Below are positions 11,560 to 21,865 of a stretch of DNA of 64,000 bases, piece by piece. A program made the translations under genes and the position numbers. Position 1 is the stretch's first letter, and the number at the start of each line of letters is the position of its first letter. The stretch comes from Bufo bufo. Taxonomy: Eukaryota > Chordata > Amphibia > Anura > Bufonidae. The DNA lies in assembly GCF_905171765.1 (NCBI RefSeq), contig NC_053390.1, positions 592,125,793 through 592,189,792 on the forward strand, in the 5' to 3' direction. The notes beneath the pieces are model-generated. The model was given only the letters and a program-made list of their open reading frames with translations, was not told the origin of the DNA and ran no database searches.

Positions 11560-12229
11560 TCTCTAAGTCAACTCCCCCCTCACACACCGCATTTTGCTGT
11601 ACTTGCTATACAGCAGAACATACCCGTCACATCCAGTGCCTCCCACGTGACATCTCCTCTGATGTAGATCTTCTCTGTCATCATCTTCTCCACTCGGTCC
11701 CCACAGTGTTATCCTGCTGCTTTCTGTGCTCCCCAATACCCCCAAATACTATCCTGAAGGAAAATGAGTGCCTTCCAGAGTAATAGTGCTCCTAATAGTA
11801 CCACCAACAGTAATTCCCTTCTTGTATGCCCTCATTAGTAATACTGCCCCCTACTCGACCCAACAGTAATAATGATCCCCAAGAATGCCATTAGTAATAC
11901 TGCCGCCTGCAGTGCCCCAACCGTGATAACGCTTCCCAAGAGTGCCCCATTAGTAGAAGAGCCTTTCAGTATTAAAAATATCCTCACAGAGCCCCCAGTA
12001 GAAATAAGGCCCCCTATTGTTCCACCAGTGGTAATAAAGCTCTCTACAAGCTTCCCATAGTGTTCTTAGTAGAAATAAGACGGATTTATAAGTCCCTCCT
12101 ATAGACCCCACAGTAGTAATAAGAATGCCTATAATGTCCCCATGATTTATAATACCCCTACAGGGCCCCCAGTATTTATATTGCCCCCTACTGTTATAAT
12201 GCTCATCCTGAAGTGCCCCCAGTATTTAT
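11560..12229. repeat. C/T-rich irregular repeat region
   Basis: Short, poorly aligned repeats of the type 'AGTGCCCC...AGTAATA' with AATAATGATCCCC-like phrases fill this part of the nested hAT-like element. They look like decayed relatives of the minisatellite that follows. No coding potential is seen. Confidence 0.5.
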
Positions 12230-12930
12230 AATACCCCTTGCAGTGTCCCCTGTAGTTATATCCCTCCCTCTACTATACAGTCCTATGTAAATAATATCAC
12301 ACCATCTCTCCTGCCCCCTCCAAAATACAGTCCTATGTAAATAACATCACTCCCCCCCTTCAGCCCCTCCAACATACAGTCCCATGTAACTAACACTATT
12401 TCCCTCCCTCCTCCATAGAGTCCCATGTAAATAACATCACACCATCTCTTCAGCCCCTCCAATATTCAGTCCCATGTAAATAACATCCCTCTCTATCTAC
12501 AGCCTCCTCGAAAATACAGTCCCATGTAAATAACATCACCTCCTCCCCATCTGCCTTCAAAATACAGTCACAAGTAAATAATATTGCCCCCTTCTCAGCC
12601 GCCTCCAACATACAATCCCATGTAATCATCACCCCCAACATTCAGTCCCATGCAAATAACATCACTCCACCCACAGCTGCCTCCAACGTACAGTTTCTTG
12701 TAAATAACATAATCCCCTCCCACAGCCACCTTCAACATACAGTCCCATGTAAATAACATCACCTTGCACCAGCCCCCTCCAACATTCAGTCCCATGTAAC
12801 ATCACTCCCTCCCCCAGTCTCCTCCAACATTCAGTCCCATGTAAATAACATCACCCCCTCCCCAGCCACCTCCAACACACAGTTCCATGTAAATAGCATC
12901 CCTCCCTTCAGCCCTAACATACAGTCTCAG
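12230..12930. repeat. Minisatellite, units ~45-60 bp
   Basis: More than ten imperfect copies of CAGTCCCATGTAAATAACAT are separated by C-rich spacers such as CACCCCCTCCCCAGCC. Unit length varies between about 45 and 60 bases. It lies inside the nested hAT-like element. Confidence 0.85.
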
Positions 12931-12992
12931 TTAAATAACCACAACATTGCTCTGCCTCTCCCTTCACTTACCTCTCCTTACCTTACCTTACC

Positions 12993-13968
12993 TCTGTACT
13001 GGGACCGATTTTGTTTAATATCTTCATAAGTGATATTGCAAAAGGCCTCGCTGGTAAGGTTTGTCTTTTTGCTGATGACACAAAGATATGTAACAGGGTT
13101 GATGTTCCTGGAGGGAAACGCCAAATGGAAAAGGATTTAGGAAAACTAGAAGAATGGTCAGAACTCTGGCAACTGAAATTTAATGTGGATAAGTGCAAGA
13201 TAATGCACCTGGGGCGTAAAAACCCAAGGGCAGAATATTTGACACAGTCCTGACCTCAGTATCTGAGGAAAGGGATTTAGGAGTAATTATTTCAGAAGAC
13301 TTAAAGGTGGGAAGACAATGTAATAGAGCAGCACGAAATGCCAGCAGAATGCTTGGATGTATAGGGAGAGGTATAAGCAGTAGAAAGAGTGAAGTGCTTA
13401 TGCCGCTGTACAGAACACTGGTGAGACCTCACTTGGAGTATTGTGCGCAGTACTGGAGGCCATATCTCCAGAAGGATATAGATACTCTAGAGAGAGTTCA
13501 GAGAAGAGCTACTAAACTAGTACATGGATTGCAGGATAAAACTTACCAGGAAAGGTTAAAGGACCTTAATATGTATAGCTTGGAAGAAAGAAGAGACAGA
13601 GGGGATATGATAGAAACTTTTAAATACATAAAGGGAATCAACTCGGTAAAGGAAGAGAGCATATTTAAAAGAAGAAAAACTACCACAAGAGGACACAGTT
13701 TTAAATTAGAGGGGCAAAGGTTTAAAAGTAATATAAGGAAGTATTACTTTACTGAGAGAGTAGTGGATGCATGGAATAGCCTTCCTGCAGAAGTGGTAGC
13801 TGCAAATACAGTAAAGGGGTTTAAGCATGCATGGGATAGGCATAAGGCCATCCTTCATATAAGATAGGGCCGGGGGCTATCCATAGTATTCAGTATATTG
13901 GGCAGACTAGATGGGCCAAATGGTTCTTATCTGCCGACACATTCTATGTTTCTATGTTTCTATGTTTC
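12993..13968 (+). mobile_element. CR1-clade LINE, 3' end
   Basis: The copy is 5'-truncated inside the reverse transcriptase and ends in the 8-bp microsatellite (TCTATGTT)n at about 13,945-13,968, as CR1/L2-type elements do. It is preceded by TTACC repeats. No target duplication was seen, as is usual for CR1. Confidence 0.88.
12996..13867 (+). pseudogene. CR1 reverse transcriptase C-terminus
   Basis: The frame begins with GPILFNIFISDIAKGL and reaches LFADDTKICN, the catalytic FADD box of CR1 reverse transcriptases. A frameshift near 13,250 follows, then EERDLGVIISEDLKVGRQCN and the long C-terminal part LYRTLVRPHLEYCAQYW with LERVQRRATKLVHGL. It ends DAWNSLPAEVV...HKAILHIR at 13,867. The N-terminal endonuclease and most of the polymerase are missing, so this is a dead 5'-truncated copy. 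Confidence 0.9.
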
Positions 13969-14285
13969 TCCTCATGTAGCAGACCTCACCACAGCTTCTT
14001 CCCCAGGACTTATCCTTTTCACTGCCGTCCTCTCCTCCACTGGTCACATGATGGCAGCATTATCGCAGGTCCTTCTCAACCACTGCTTGTTTTACTGGTC
14101 ACATGACCTGTGATGTCACCACAGATCCTTCAGCTCTTCCAGTGCATTAGATTCAATTGTATTGCCGTCCTGAGGACAGCAATACAGTTGTATCTAGCTG
14201 GTAGGCAGGACATTCGGGGCCTGGGACAAAACATCAGGGGCACAGGCCCCGAATGTTTTAAACTAGCAATGCCCCTGACTCAAGC

Positions 14286-14737
14286 TCTTCGACTTCTGGG
14301 GCAGGGCTCTGTGGATGGCCCTGGGAAACCCTGCTAGCAGAGTCACCAAAAAGCAGAAGAGACTGCTGCATGACTTGGGGCTCAGACTGTTTGGCTGATT
14401 TGCAAGGGGATGAGGTGAAAGACTGATGGACATCGGATGCAGGTGCTAACTCTGATCTTTCAGCAAAAGACTGGGTGGGAGACAATGTGAAGGAACTGGA
14501 GGCACAGTCAGCAACCCAATCTACTATCGCCTGTACTTGTTCTGGCTTCACCATTCATAGAGCCGCATTAGGCTCGACCAAATAATGCTGAAGGTTCTGT
14601 CGCCTACTCGCACCTGAGGAAGGTGTTTTACTTGTGCGTGTAGCTGGCACAGATCGACCACGTCCCCTCCCTGCAACAGGAGCACCACCTGCAGCACCAC
14701 GACCGGTCCCATGTCCCTTAATCGATGCTCTCCTCAT
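14286..14737 (-). pseudogene. hAT-1 transposase N-terminus
   Basis: The likely start is the ATG at 14,737 (MRRASIKGHGTGRG), followed by a glycine/arginine-rich stretch and SGASRRQNLQHYL. A stop at 14,555 interrupts the frame before MVKPEQVQAIVDWVADCASS. The same order is found in hAT-2 at 30,233-29,719. The sequence then runs into the nested hAT-like element and continues at 11,490. The N-terminal basic region is presumably DNA-binding, but no known domain is recognised. Confidence 0.7.
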
Positions 14738-15500
14738 TCTCAGCAAATTTAGTATTTGGCCCAAAATGGGTGTTTTTTTCAATAACAGAATAGAACAGCA
14801 GTATCTAACGTGTGTATTTCACACTGACAGAAGCAGCAAAGGCCGCAAATTTAGTATTTGGCCCAAAATGGGTGTTATTTTAATAACAGAAGATAACAGC
14901 AGTATCTAATGCATGTATTTCACACTGACAGATGCAACAAGGGCTGTAAAATTTAGTCTTTTGCCCAAAAAGGGTCTTTTTTTAAAATCCAGACAATTAT
15001 TGCAGTATTTCTAGCTTAAATTTCACACTGACTAAAGCTGCATAGGCCCCAGATGGAAGGTATTGCCAAAAAGGGGTGCTTTTTTAAACCCAGAAAATTA
15101 TTGCAGTCTTTCAAGCTTGTATTTAAAAATGACAGATGCAGCAAACGCCGCAAAATTTGGATTTTTTGACCAAAATTAGTGTTTTTTTAATAACAGAATA
15201 TGACAGTAGTATTTAACGCTTGTATTTCACACTGGCAGATGCAGCAAGGGCTGTAAAATTTAGTCTTTTGCCCAAAAAGGGTGTTTTTTAAAACCCAGAA
15301 AATTATTGCAGTATTTCAAGCTTAAATTTCACACTGACTAATGCTGCATAGGCTCCAAAAAGGGGTGCTTTTTAAACCCAGAAAATGATTGCAGTCTTTT
15401 AAGCTTGTATTTAACAATGACAGATGCAGCAAACGCCAAAAATGGGTGATGTTTTTAAACCCAGAATATAATTGCAGTATTTTAAGCTTCTATTTGACTG
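14738..15500. repeat. hAT-1 upstream tandem repeats
   Basis: Five to six units of roughly 110-180 bp carry TTTGGCCCAAAATGGGTG or TTGCCCAAAAAGGGTGTTTT, followed by AGAAAATTATTGCAGT and ATTTCACACTGAC. They lie just upstream of the transposase start. hAT-2 has arrays of related words in the same place (30,300-32,336), so the family carries repeats in its 5' untranslated part. Confidence 0.7.
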
Positions 15501-15869
15501 TCAAAAATGCACATATGTTGTGCTGGTGCAATGAACTTGCATAAAATGGCCGCCGCCTCCCACGTAACTAACAGACGGATACAAGTTATTTTTCTGTGTC
15601 ACTGTGCTGAGGGCAGGGTAAAAAGATTGTGCATTGCACCCACAAAACAAAATCTAGGTAGATCACTGAGTTAACAAGCACTTCAGATTCAAGATTCTTT
15701 CCTATTCTCTCCCTCACAGCAGCAGCATCCTATCCCTACACTAATCAGAGCAGAGTGACGTACAGCGCTACGTGACTCCAGCTTATATAGAGGCTGGGTC
15801 ACATGCTGCACTGGCCAATCACAGCCATGCCATTAGTAGGCATGGCTGTGATGGCTTCTAATGGCACAC
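15501..15869. other. hAT-1 5' subterminal region
   Basis: This single-copy stretch lies between the tandem units and gypsy-1. It includes GAGTGACGTACAGCGCTACGTGAC and GGCATGGCTGTGAT copies near 15,825-15,852, and probably belongs to the promoter side of hAT-1. CACAC at 15,865-15,869 is the left target duplication of gypsy-1. No gene is seen. Confidence 0.5.
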
Positions 15870-16421
15870 TGTCACGGATGGTGTACAGGAAACAAGACAA
15901 TACCATATAAACAATGTCTCTCTGGATCCACAACTAAGGAACAAAGGGAGTCCCCTGCAATAGACCTGCCGCTCTCCCTCACTGCTCAGCCTATGCGAAC
16001 ACCCCAAAGGTGGATGGCTGCATATCCACGTTCCTCGGCTATCTATTACCTGAAGACCCTACAATAGTGAAGGGACACGACCACCGGCTCCCTACACTGA
16101 CACGGATGGAGTCAGGGTCACCTGGATCCAGAAAAGACAAAATCATAAATACATAAACAGCACTTATCTTGCAAACGAATGACGACTGACGACTGGGAAC
16201 AGGGAACTGGGAACTGGGAACAGCATGCACACACACTCCAGGAAGTTGTATCAGCCGCACACTACTGCATTATGGGGAGGAACTTAAAGGGTAGTGATCA
16301 GTCTAACTGCATGACAGCTGAGATAGACTAACGAGATGAGAAACTAAACCAAAACAAAGAAATTCAAGGAGGAGGATCTGAGAAGCTCCTGTGAGCGCTT
16401 CTCAGCTGTCTGGCTGTGACA
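15870..16421 (-). repeat. gypsy-1 3' LTR
   Basis: The 552-bp repeat starts TGTCACGGATGG and ends TGGCTGTGACA on the plus strand. It is the downstream LTR, because the coding strand is minus. The end of the polyprotein frame (stop at 16,364) overlaps it. Confidence 0.95.
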
Positions 16422-19400
16422 GTACCCCTCCCTCTAGGAGTGGACTCCGGACACTCAGGGCCCACCTTCTCAGGATGGGACCTATGGAAAGCCCTGATGA
16501 GACGAGAGGCCTTAATGTCCGTCACTGGGACCCACATCCTCTCCTCAGGACCATAACCCTCCCAATGAACGAGGTACTGGAGGGAACCGCGGACAAGACG
16601 AGAATCCACAATCCTAGAGACCTGAAATTCACGATTTCCATCAACCATAATCGGAGGAGGAGGCAAAGGCGAGGGTACAATAGGTTGAACATAAGGTTTC
16701 AATAAGGACTTATGAAAAACATTATGGATCTTCCAAGTCTGAGGAAGATCAAGACGGTAGGCAACAGGATTGATGACAGACAGGATCTTGTAAGGCCCAA
16801 TAAACCTAGGACCCAACTTCCAGGAGGGAACCTTCAATTTGATATTCTTGGTAGACAACCACACCAGATCACCAACATTCAGGTCCGGACCAGGCACACG
16901 TCTCTTATCCGCCACACGCTTATATCTCTCACTCATGCTCTTTAGATTATCCTGAATCTTTTGCCAAATAGATGACAAAGACGAGGAGAATCTGTCCTCA
17001 TCAGGCAAACCAGAAGAGCCCTCTCCCGAGAAAGTCCCAAACTGCGGATGGAACCCATATGCACCAAAAAATGGTGACTTATCAGAGGACTCCTGACGAC
17101 GGTTATTTAAAGCAAACTCAGCAAGGGACAAAAAAGAACACCAATCCTCCTGATTCTCCGCCACAAAACAGCGCAGATATGTCTCCAGATTCTGATTGAC
17201 GCGCTCTGTCTGGCCATTCGACTGCGGATGGAAAGCAGAAGAGAATGACAACCGAACCCCCAAGCGAGAACAGAAGGCCTTCCAGAATCTGGAAACAAAC
17301 TGCGTGCCCCTATCAGAGACTATGTCGGAAGGAATCCCATGCAATTTGACAATGTGGTCAATAAATGCCTGTGCCAGCGTCTTAGCATTGGGCAAACCAG
17401 GAAAAGGGATAAAATGCACCATTTTGCTAAAACGGTCCACCACCACCAGAATCACAGACTTCCCTGAGGAACGAGGCAAGTCCGTTATGAAGTCCATGGA
17501 CAGATGTGTCCAAGGACGGGAAGGAATGGGCAAAGGAAGGAGAGGACCTGATGGCCGTGAATGAGGGACCTTGGCACGAGCGCAAGTCTCGCAAGCTGCC
17601 ACAAAACCCTCAACCGACTTACGAAGCGCAGGCCACCAGAATCTCCGAGCGATGAGATCCAGTGTGGCTCTTGCCCCCGGGTGCCCAGCAAGGACCGTGT
17701 CGTGGTGTTCTTTAAAAATCTTGTGTCTCAAAGCGAGAGGCACAAACAACCTCCCAGGAGGACAAAGATCAGGAGCTTCTGACTGGGCTGCCTGCACCTC
17801 TGCCTCCAATTCAGGAAAAAGAGCAGAGACCACCACACCTTCAGCCAAAATGGGACCCGGGTCTTCAAAATTCCCACCTCCCGGAAAACAACGTTAGAGG
17901 GCATCTGCCTTCACATTCTTAACCCCAGGGCGGAACGTAACAACAAAATTAAACCTTGAAAAGAACAAAGACCATCTGGCCTGTCTCGGGTTCAGACGCT
18001 TGGCTGACTCCAAGTAGGCCAGATTTTTATGGTCAGTAAACACGGTAATAGGGTGTCTGGCTCCCTCTAGCCAATGGCGCCATTCCTCAAAAGCCAACTT
18101 GATGGCCAACAATTCCCTATCTCCCACATCATAATTTCTCTCTGCGGAGGAGAGTTTCTTTGAGAAAAAGGCACACGGTTGCCATTTGGCAGGAGAGGAA
18201 CCCTGAGACAAGACCGCACCCACCCCTACCTCAGAAGCATCAACCTCAACTATGAAGGGTAACGAAATATCAGGTTGTACTAGGATGGGAGCGGAAGCAA
18301 AACTCTCCTTGATATTAGAAAAGGCCTTACGCGCCTCTACCGACTAGGAAGAAAAATCTACCCCCTTTCTGGTCATATCAGTGAGTGGTTTAACAACAGA
18401 GGAATAATTCAAAATAAATTTCCTGTAATAATTGGCAAAGCCCAAAAAACGCATCAGCGCCTTCTGATTCTCAGGAAGCTCCCACTCAAGCACAGCGCGG
18501 ACCTTCTCGGGGTCCATGCGAAAACCAGAAGCGGAGACAAGAAACCCCAGAAATTGGATTTCTGGAACTGCAAACACACATTTTTCCAGTTTCGCGTATA
18601 ATTTATTCTCCCGCAGGATGAGCAAGACCTGATGTAAGTGTTCCTTATGAGTCTTGAAATCAGGAGAAAAAATCTAAATGTCATCCAAATAAACTAATAC
18701 AAATTTTCCCATTAAATGATAAAAAATGCTGTTCACGAAATGCTGAAAAACGGCTGGGGCATTCATCAAACCAAAAGGCATAACCAAATTCTCAAAATGG
18801 CCCTCAGGGGTATTGAAAGCCGTCTTCCATTCGTCTCCTTCTCTGACCCTAACCAGGTTGTATGCCCCTCTTAGGTCTAATTTGAAAAAGACTTTAGCCC
18901 CAACAACCTGGTTAAACAGGTCCGGGATCAGAGGAAGCGGATAAGGATCACAAATAGTGATACTGTTCAGCTCCCTGAAATCCAGACAAGGTCTTAAAGA
19001 ACCATCTTTTTTCTTAACAAAGAAAAAACCAGCGGCAACAGGTGACTTCGAGGGTCGTATGTGTCCTTTTCTCAGACTCTCAGAGATATAAGCCCGCATA
19101 GCGACCCTCTCAGGTTGGGAGAGATTGTATAAACGAGATTTAGGCAGCTTGGCGCCTGGGATGAGATTAATAGGGCAATCATACTCCCTGTGCGGAGGCA
19201 AACCCTGAACTCCACTCTCAGAGAAGACATCCAAAAATTCAGAGAGGAAAGGTGGTACAGTCTTAGTAGAAACCTCAGAAACAGATGTTATGAGGCAATT
19301 CTCTCTGCAAAAGTTACTCCAACCATTTATTTGCCTCGCTTGCCAATCAATGGTGGGGTTATGTTTAGTGAGCCAGGGTAGCCCCAACACTAGAGGAGTA

Positions 19401-20629
19401 GGCAAACCGCTAAGGACGAAACATGACACATCCTCAACATGAGCATCACTCACAATTAAACGGATATTGTGAACTATGCCCTTTAATGATTTCTGAGAAA
19501 GTGGAGCTGAATCAATAGCAAAAACAGGAATATCCTTTCCCAAAGTGCATACCTGGAAACCATGAGTTATTGCAAATTGATTATCAATGAGGTTGACAGC
19601 TGCTCCACTATCCACAAAAATCTCACAAAAAATGCTCTTGCTCTCTAGCGCCACCCTAGCAGGCAGGACAAAACGGGAACTACAAGCAAACGGAAAACCT
19701 TCAATTTCCGCCTCAACCCTGCCAATAGTAACAGACGGAACATTTTTAAAAGATTTTTTCCTTTTTGTCTCTTTATTACTCCCAGAAAACTGCCTGAATC
19801 TCCTAGAGGGACAAACATTTGCCAGATGATTTATACAAAAACAAACCCTCCCCTGCGGGCTGAATCTTCTATTGTCAGAGGCAATCAACCCCAGCTGCAT
19901 GGACTCCTGCTCAGAAGGGGCTGACAGCGACTGAGACCCCTGTGCACAGAATGAGACCGCTGCACTGTCCCGGGACTGAGTATGACAGGAAGGAGAGATC
20001 TCTCCTCTCTCTCTAAGATGCCTGTCAATATGAACAGCCTGAGACATAGCAGAATCCAAGGAGGTAGGTCTTTCATGAAAGGCAAATGCATCTTTCAATC
20101 CCTCTGAAAGACCATAGCAAAATTGACTTCGGAGTGCAGCATCATTCCAACCCGTATCTGCTGCCCATCTCCGAAATTCTGAACAGTATATCTCTGCAAT
20201 TTGTTTACCCTGGCATAACAGACGTAGTCTAGACTCAGCCAGAGCAATACGATCCGGATCATCATATATCTGACCCAGGGCTAAAAAGAATTCATCCACT
20301 GAACGAAGGGGCCGTGCCCCCTCCGGCAGAGAAAAGGCCCAGGACTGAGCGTTACCCCTGAGCAGCGATATAATGATCCTTACCCTCCGTTCTTCATCAC
20401 CAGAAGAATGGGGAAGAAGGCGAAAATGGGGTTTGCAAGTCTCTCTAAAACGCACAAAATTCTCACTACCCCCGGAGAACGTATCCGGGAGCGAGATCTT
20501 AGGCTCAGCACAAACTCCATGAACGCAAGCTGAACCGGTCACTTGAAACTGAGAAAAAGTCTTACGGAGATCAGCTACCTCCAAAGAAAGACCCTGAAAG
20601 CGTTCAGCCAAAAGTGAAACCGGATCCAT
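16364..20629 (-). pseudogene. gypsy-1 gag-pol polyprotein with three in-frame stops
   Basis: One continuous frame runs from the ATG at 20,629 (MDPVSLLAERFQG) to 16,364, about 1,420 codons, broken only by stops at 18,674, 18,344 and 17,894. Order of parts: Gag; a zinc knuckle near residue 265 (CFCINHLANVC), spoiled by a 9-base deletion compared with gypsy-2; protease (FVDSGAAVNLID, residue ~340); reverse transcriptase ending YLDDI at the first stop; RNase H ([17 protein letters not shown]); integrase with the zinc-binding and D-D-E residues (HHDTVLAGH, CETCARAKV, MDFITDLP, SDRGTQFVSRFW, NGQTER); and a C-terminal chromodomain (VSRIVDSRLVRGSLQYLVHW). The chromodomain probably directed integration to marked chromatin. 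Each stop is one substitution from a sense codon. No protein can be made in full. Confidence 0.93.
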
Positions 20630-20656
20630 GCTTGAGACGGTTTTGGCGGCTGATAA

Positions 20657-21208
20657 TGTCACGGATGGTGTACAGGAAACAAGACAATACCATATAAACA
20701 ATGTCTCTCTGGATCCACAACTAAGGAACAAAGGGAGACCCCTGCAATAGACCTGCCGCTCTCCCTCACTGCTCAGCCTATGCGAACACCCCAAAGGTGG
20801 ATGGCCGCATATCCACGTTCCTCGGCTATCTATTACCTGAAGACCCTACAATAGTGAAGGGACACGACCACCGGCTCCCTACACTGACACGGAGGGAGTC
20901 AGGGTCACCTGGATCCAGAAAAGACAAAATCATAAATACATAAACAGCACTTATCTTGCAAACGAATGACGACTGACGACTGGGAACAGGGAACTGGGAA
21001 CTGGGAACAGCATGCACACACACTCCAGGAAGTTGTATCAGCCGCACACTACTGCATTATGGGGAGGAACTTAAAGGGTAGCGATCAGTCTAACTGCATG
21101 ACAGCTGAGATAGACTAACGAGATGAGAAACTAAACCAAAACAAAGAAATTCAAGGAGGAGGATCTGAGAAGCTCCTGTGAGCGCTTCTCAGCTGTCTGG
21201 CTGTGACA
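20657..21208 (-). repeat. gypsy-1 5' LTR
   Basis: The upstream LTR on the coding strand, 552 bp, matches 15,870-16,421 with about four substitutions. Directly inside it, on the minus strand, TTATCAGCCGCCAAAACC follows the LTR end, and this is where a primer-binding site would lie. The matching tRNA was not identified. Confidence 0.95.
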
Positions 21209-21397
21209 CACACGAGTTAAACGCTTGTTGATTGGCTGCTCTGCAGCCTTTCAAAATGCGTCATTAACTCGCCGAACACCGAACACGAACCAAAACTTTT
21301 ACTGAAAAGTTCGGGTTCAGGTCTGTGGTTCAAAAATCCTAAAGTTCGGTACGAACCCGAACTTTACAGTTCGGGTTCGCTCAACCCTACTAAAGGG

Positions 21398-21865
21398 TAA
21401 ATCAGTTGATGACCTCCTAACAGAAAACGGTTCTGATGAGAATGTTTTGCTTTACTGCTCTATAACACTCCAATCTGGTAACTTTTTAGAAATGCACGAA
21501 CTCTACCGCTCCCTTGCAGCCCTGTTTTTAGCAAGGAAAGACCGGGGAGAAACCTACCTGGTTGTAAAAAGCAATAAATCCTGTACCCACCCATCCTAGG
21601 TGGAACTCCTTTCTCTATCATACCCTCTCATCTTTAAAGCAGTCGCCTCGACCAGCATATATAGGGGCCTGGGAAAAAGAACTACAAGGGTCATTTACTG
21701 AACCTGAAATCATAACAATTCTTCTTAGGTCCCATGGGTTTTCTAGATGCGTTCACATACAAAAGCACTCCTTTAAGGTTTTTGACTAGATGGTATAACT
21801 ATTCTTAAAAACTATTCCAACTGGGCCTCTCTCAATCTGATCTGTGCTGGAGTTGCCAACTGTCG
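21398..21865 (+). pseudogene. L1-1 continuation: unknown frame, then ORF2 C-terminal part
   Basis: Joined across hAT-1, the first 200 bases keep an open frame (WVRLKGKSVDDLLTENG, then NFLEMHELYRSLAALFLA) that I do not recognise. From about 21,645 the frame-broken sequence matches the L1 ORF2 C-terminal region: WEKELQGSFTEPEIITILLR, SRCVHIQKHSFKV, then LCWSC, the cysteine-rich end of ORF2. Several shifts and stops occur. The AT-rich insertion at 21,866 then splits it. Confidence 0.6.

Larger units (their letters stand above)
11499..14277. mobile_element. hAT-like non-autonomous element nested in hAT-1
   Basis: The ends CAGGGGCGTTGCTAGGG and CTAGCAATGCCCCTG are inverted repeats. The host sequence ACTCAATC/ACTCAAGC (11,491-11,498 and 14,278-14,285) is duplicated with one mismatch, giving an 8-bp target duplication. 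The uninterrupted homologue at 29,770-29,795 confirms the join. The body has no transposase; it holds a minisatellite and a CR1 3' end. Confidence 0.85.
15870..21208 (-). mobile_element. gypsy-1: Ty3/gypsy chromovirus-type LTR retrotransposon
   Basis: Two 552-bp LTRs flank a single gag-pol frame on the minus strand. The target duplication CACAC is at 15,865-15,869 and 21,209-21,213. By eye only about four bases differ between the LTRs, so insertion was recent compared with the rest of the window. It lies in the 5' region of hAT-1. Confidence 0.95.
7132..21389 (-). mobile_element. hAT-1: BED-finger hAT transposon with nested insertions
   Basis: The ends are TAGAGTTGAGCG at 7,132 and CGCTCAACCCTA ending at 21,389, which are inverted with one mismatch. 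An exact 8-bp duplication CTAAAGGG lies at 7,124-7,131 and 21,390-21,397; 8 bp is the hAT signature. Subterminal regions are packed with CCCGAAC/GTTCGGG motifs. Without the nested hAT-like element and gypsy-1 the element would be about 6.1 kb. The transposase runs on the minus strand from about 14,737 to 8,796 and is interrupted. Confidence 0.92.

Noticed and set aside
16391..17897. Plus-strand frames inside gypsy-1 (also 52,849-54,143 in gypsy-2)
   Set aside because: These are antisense shadows of the integrase and RNase H region. The minus-strand frame has all domain motifs.
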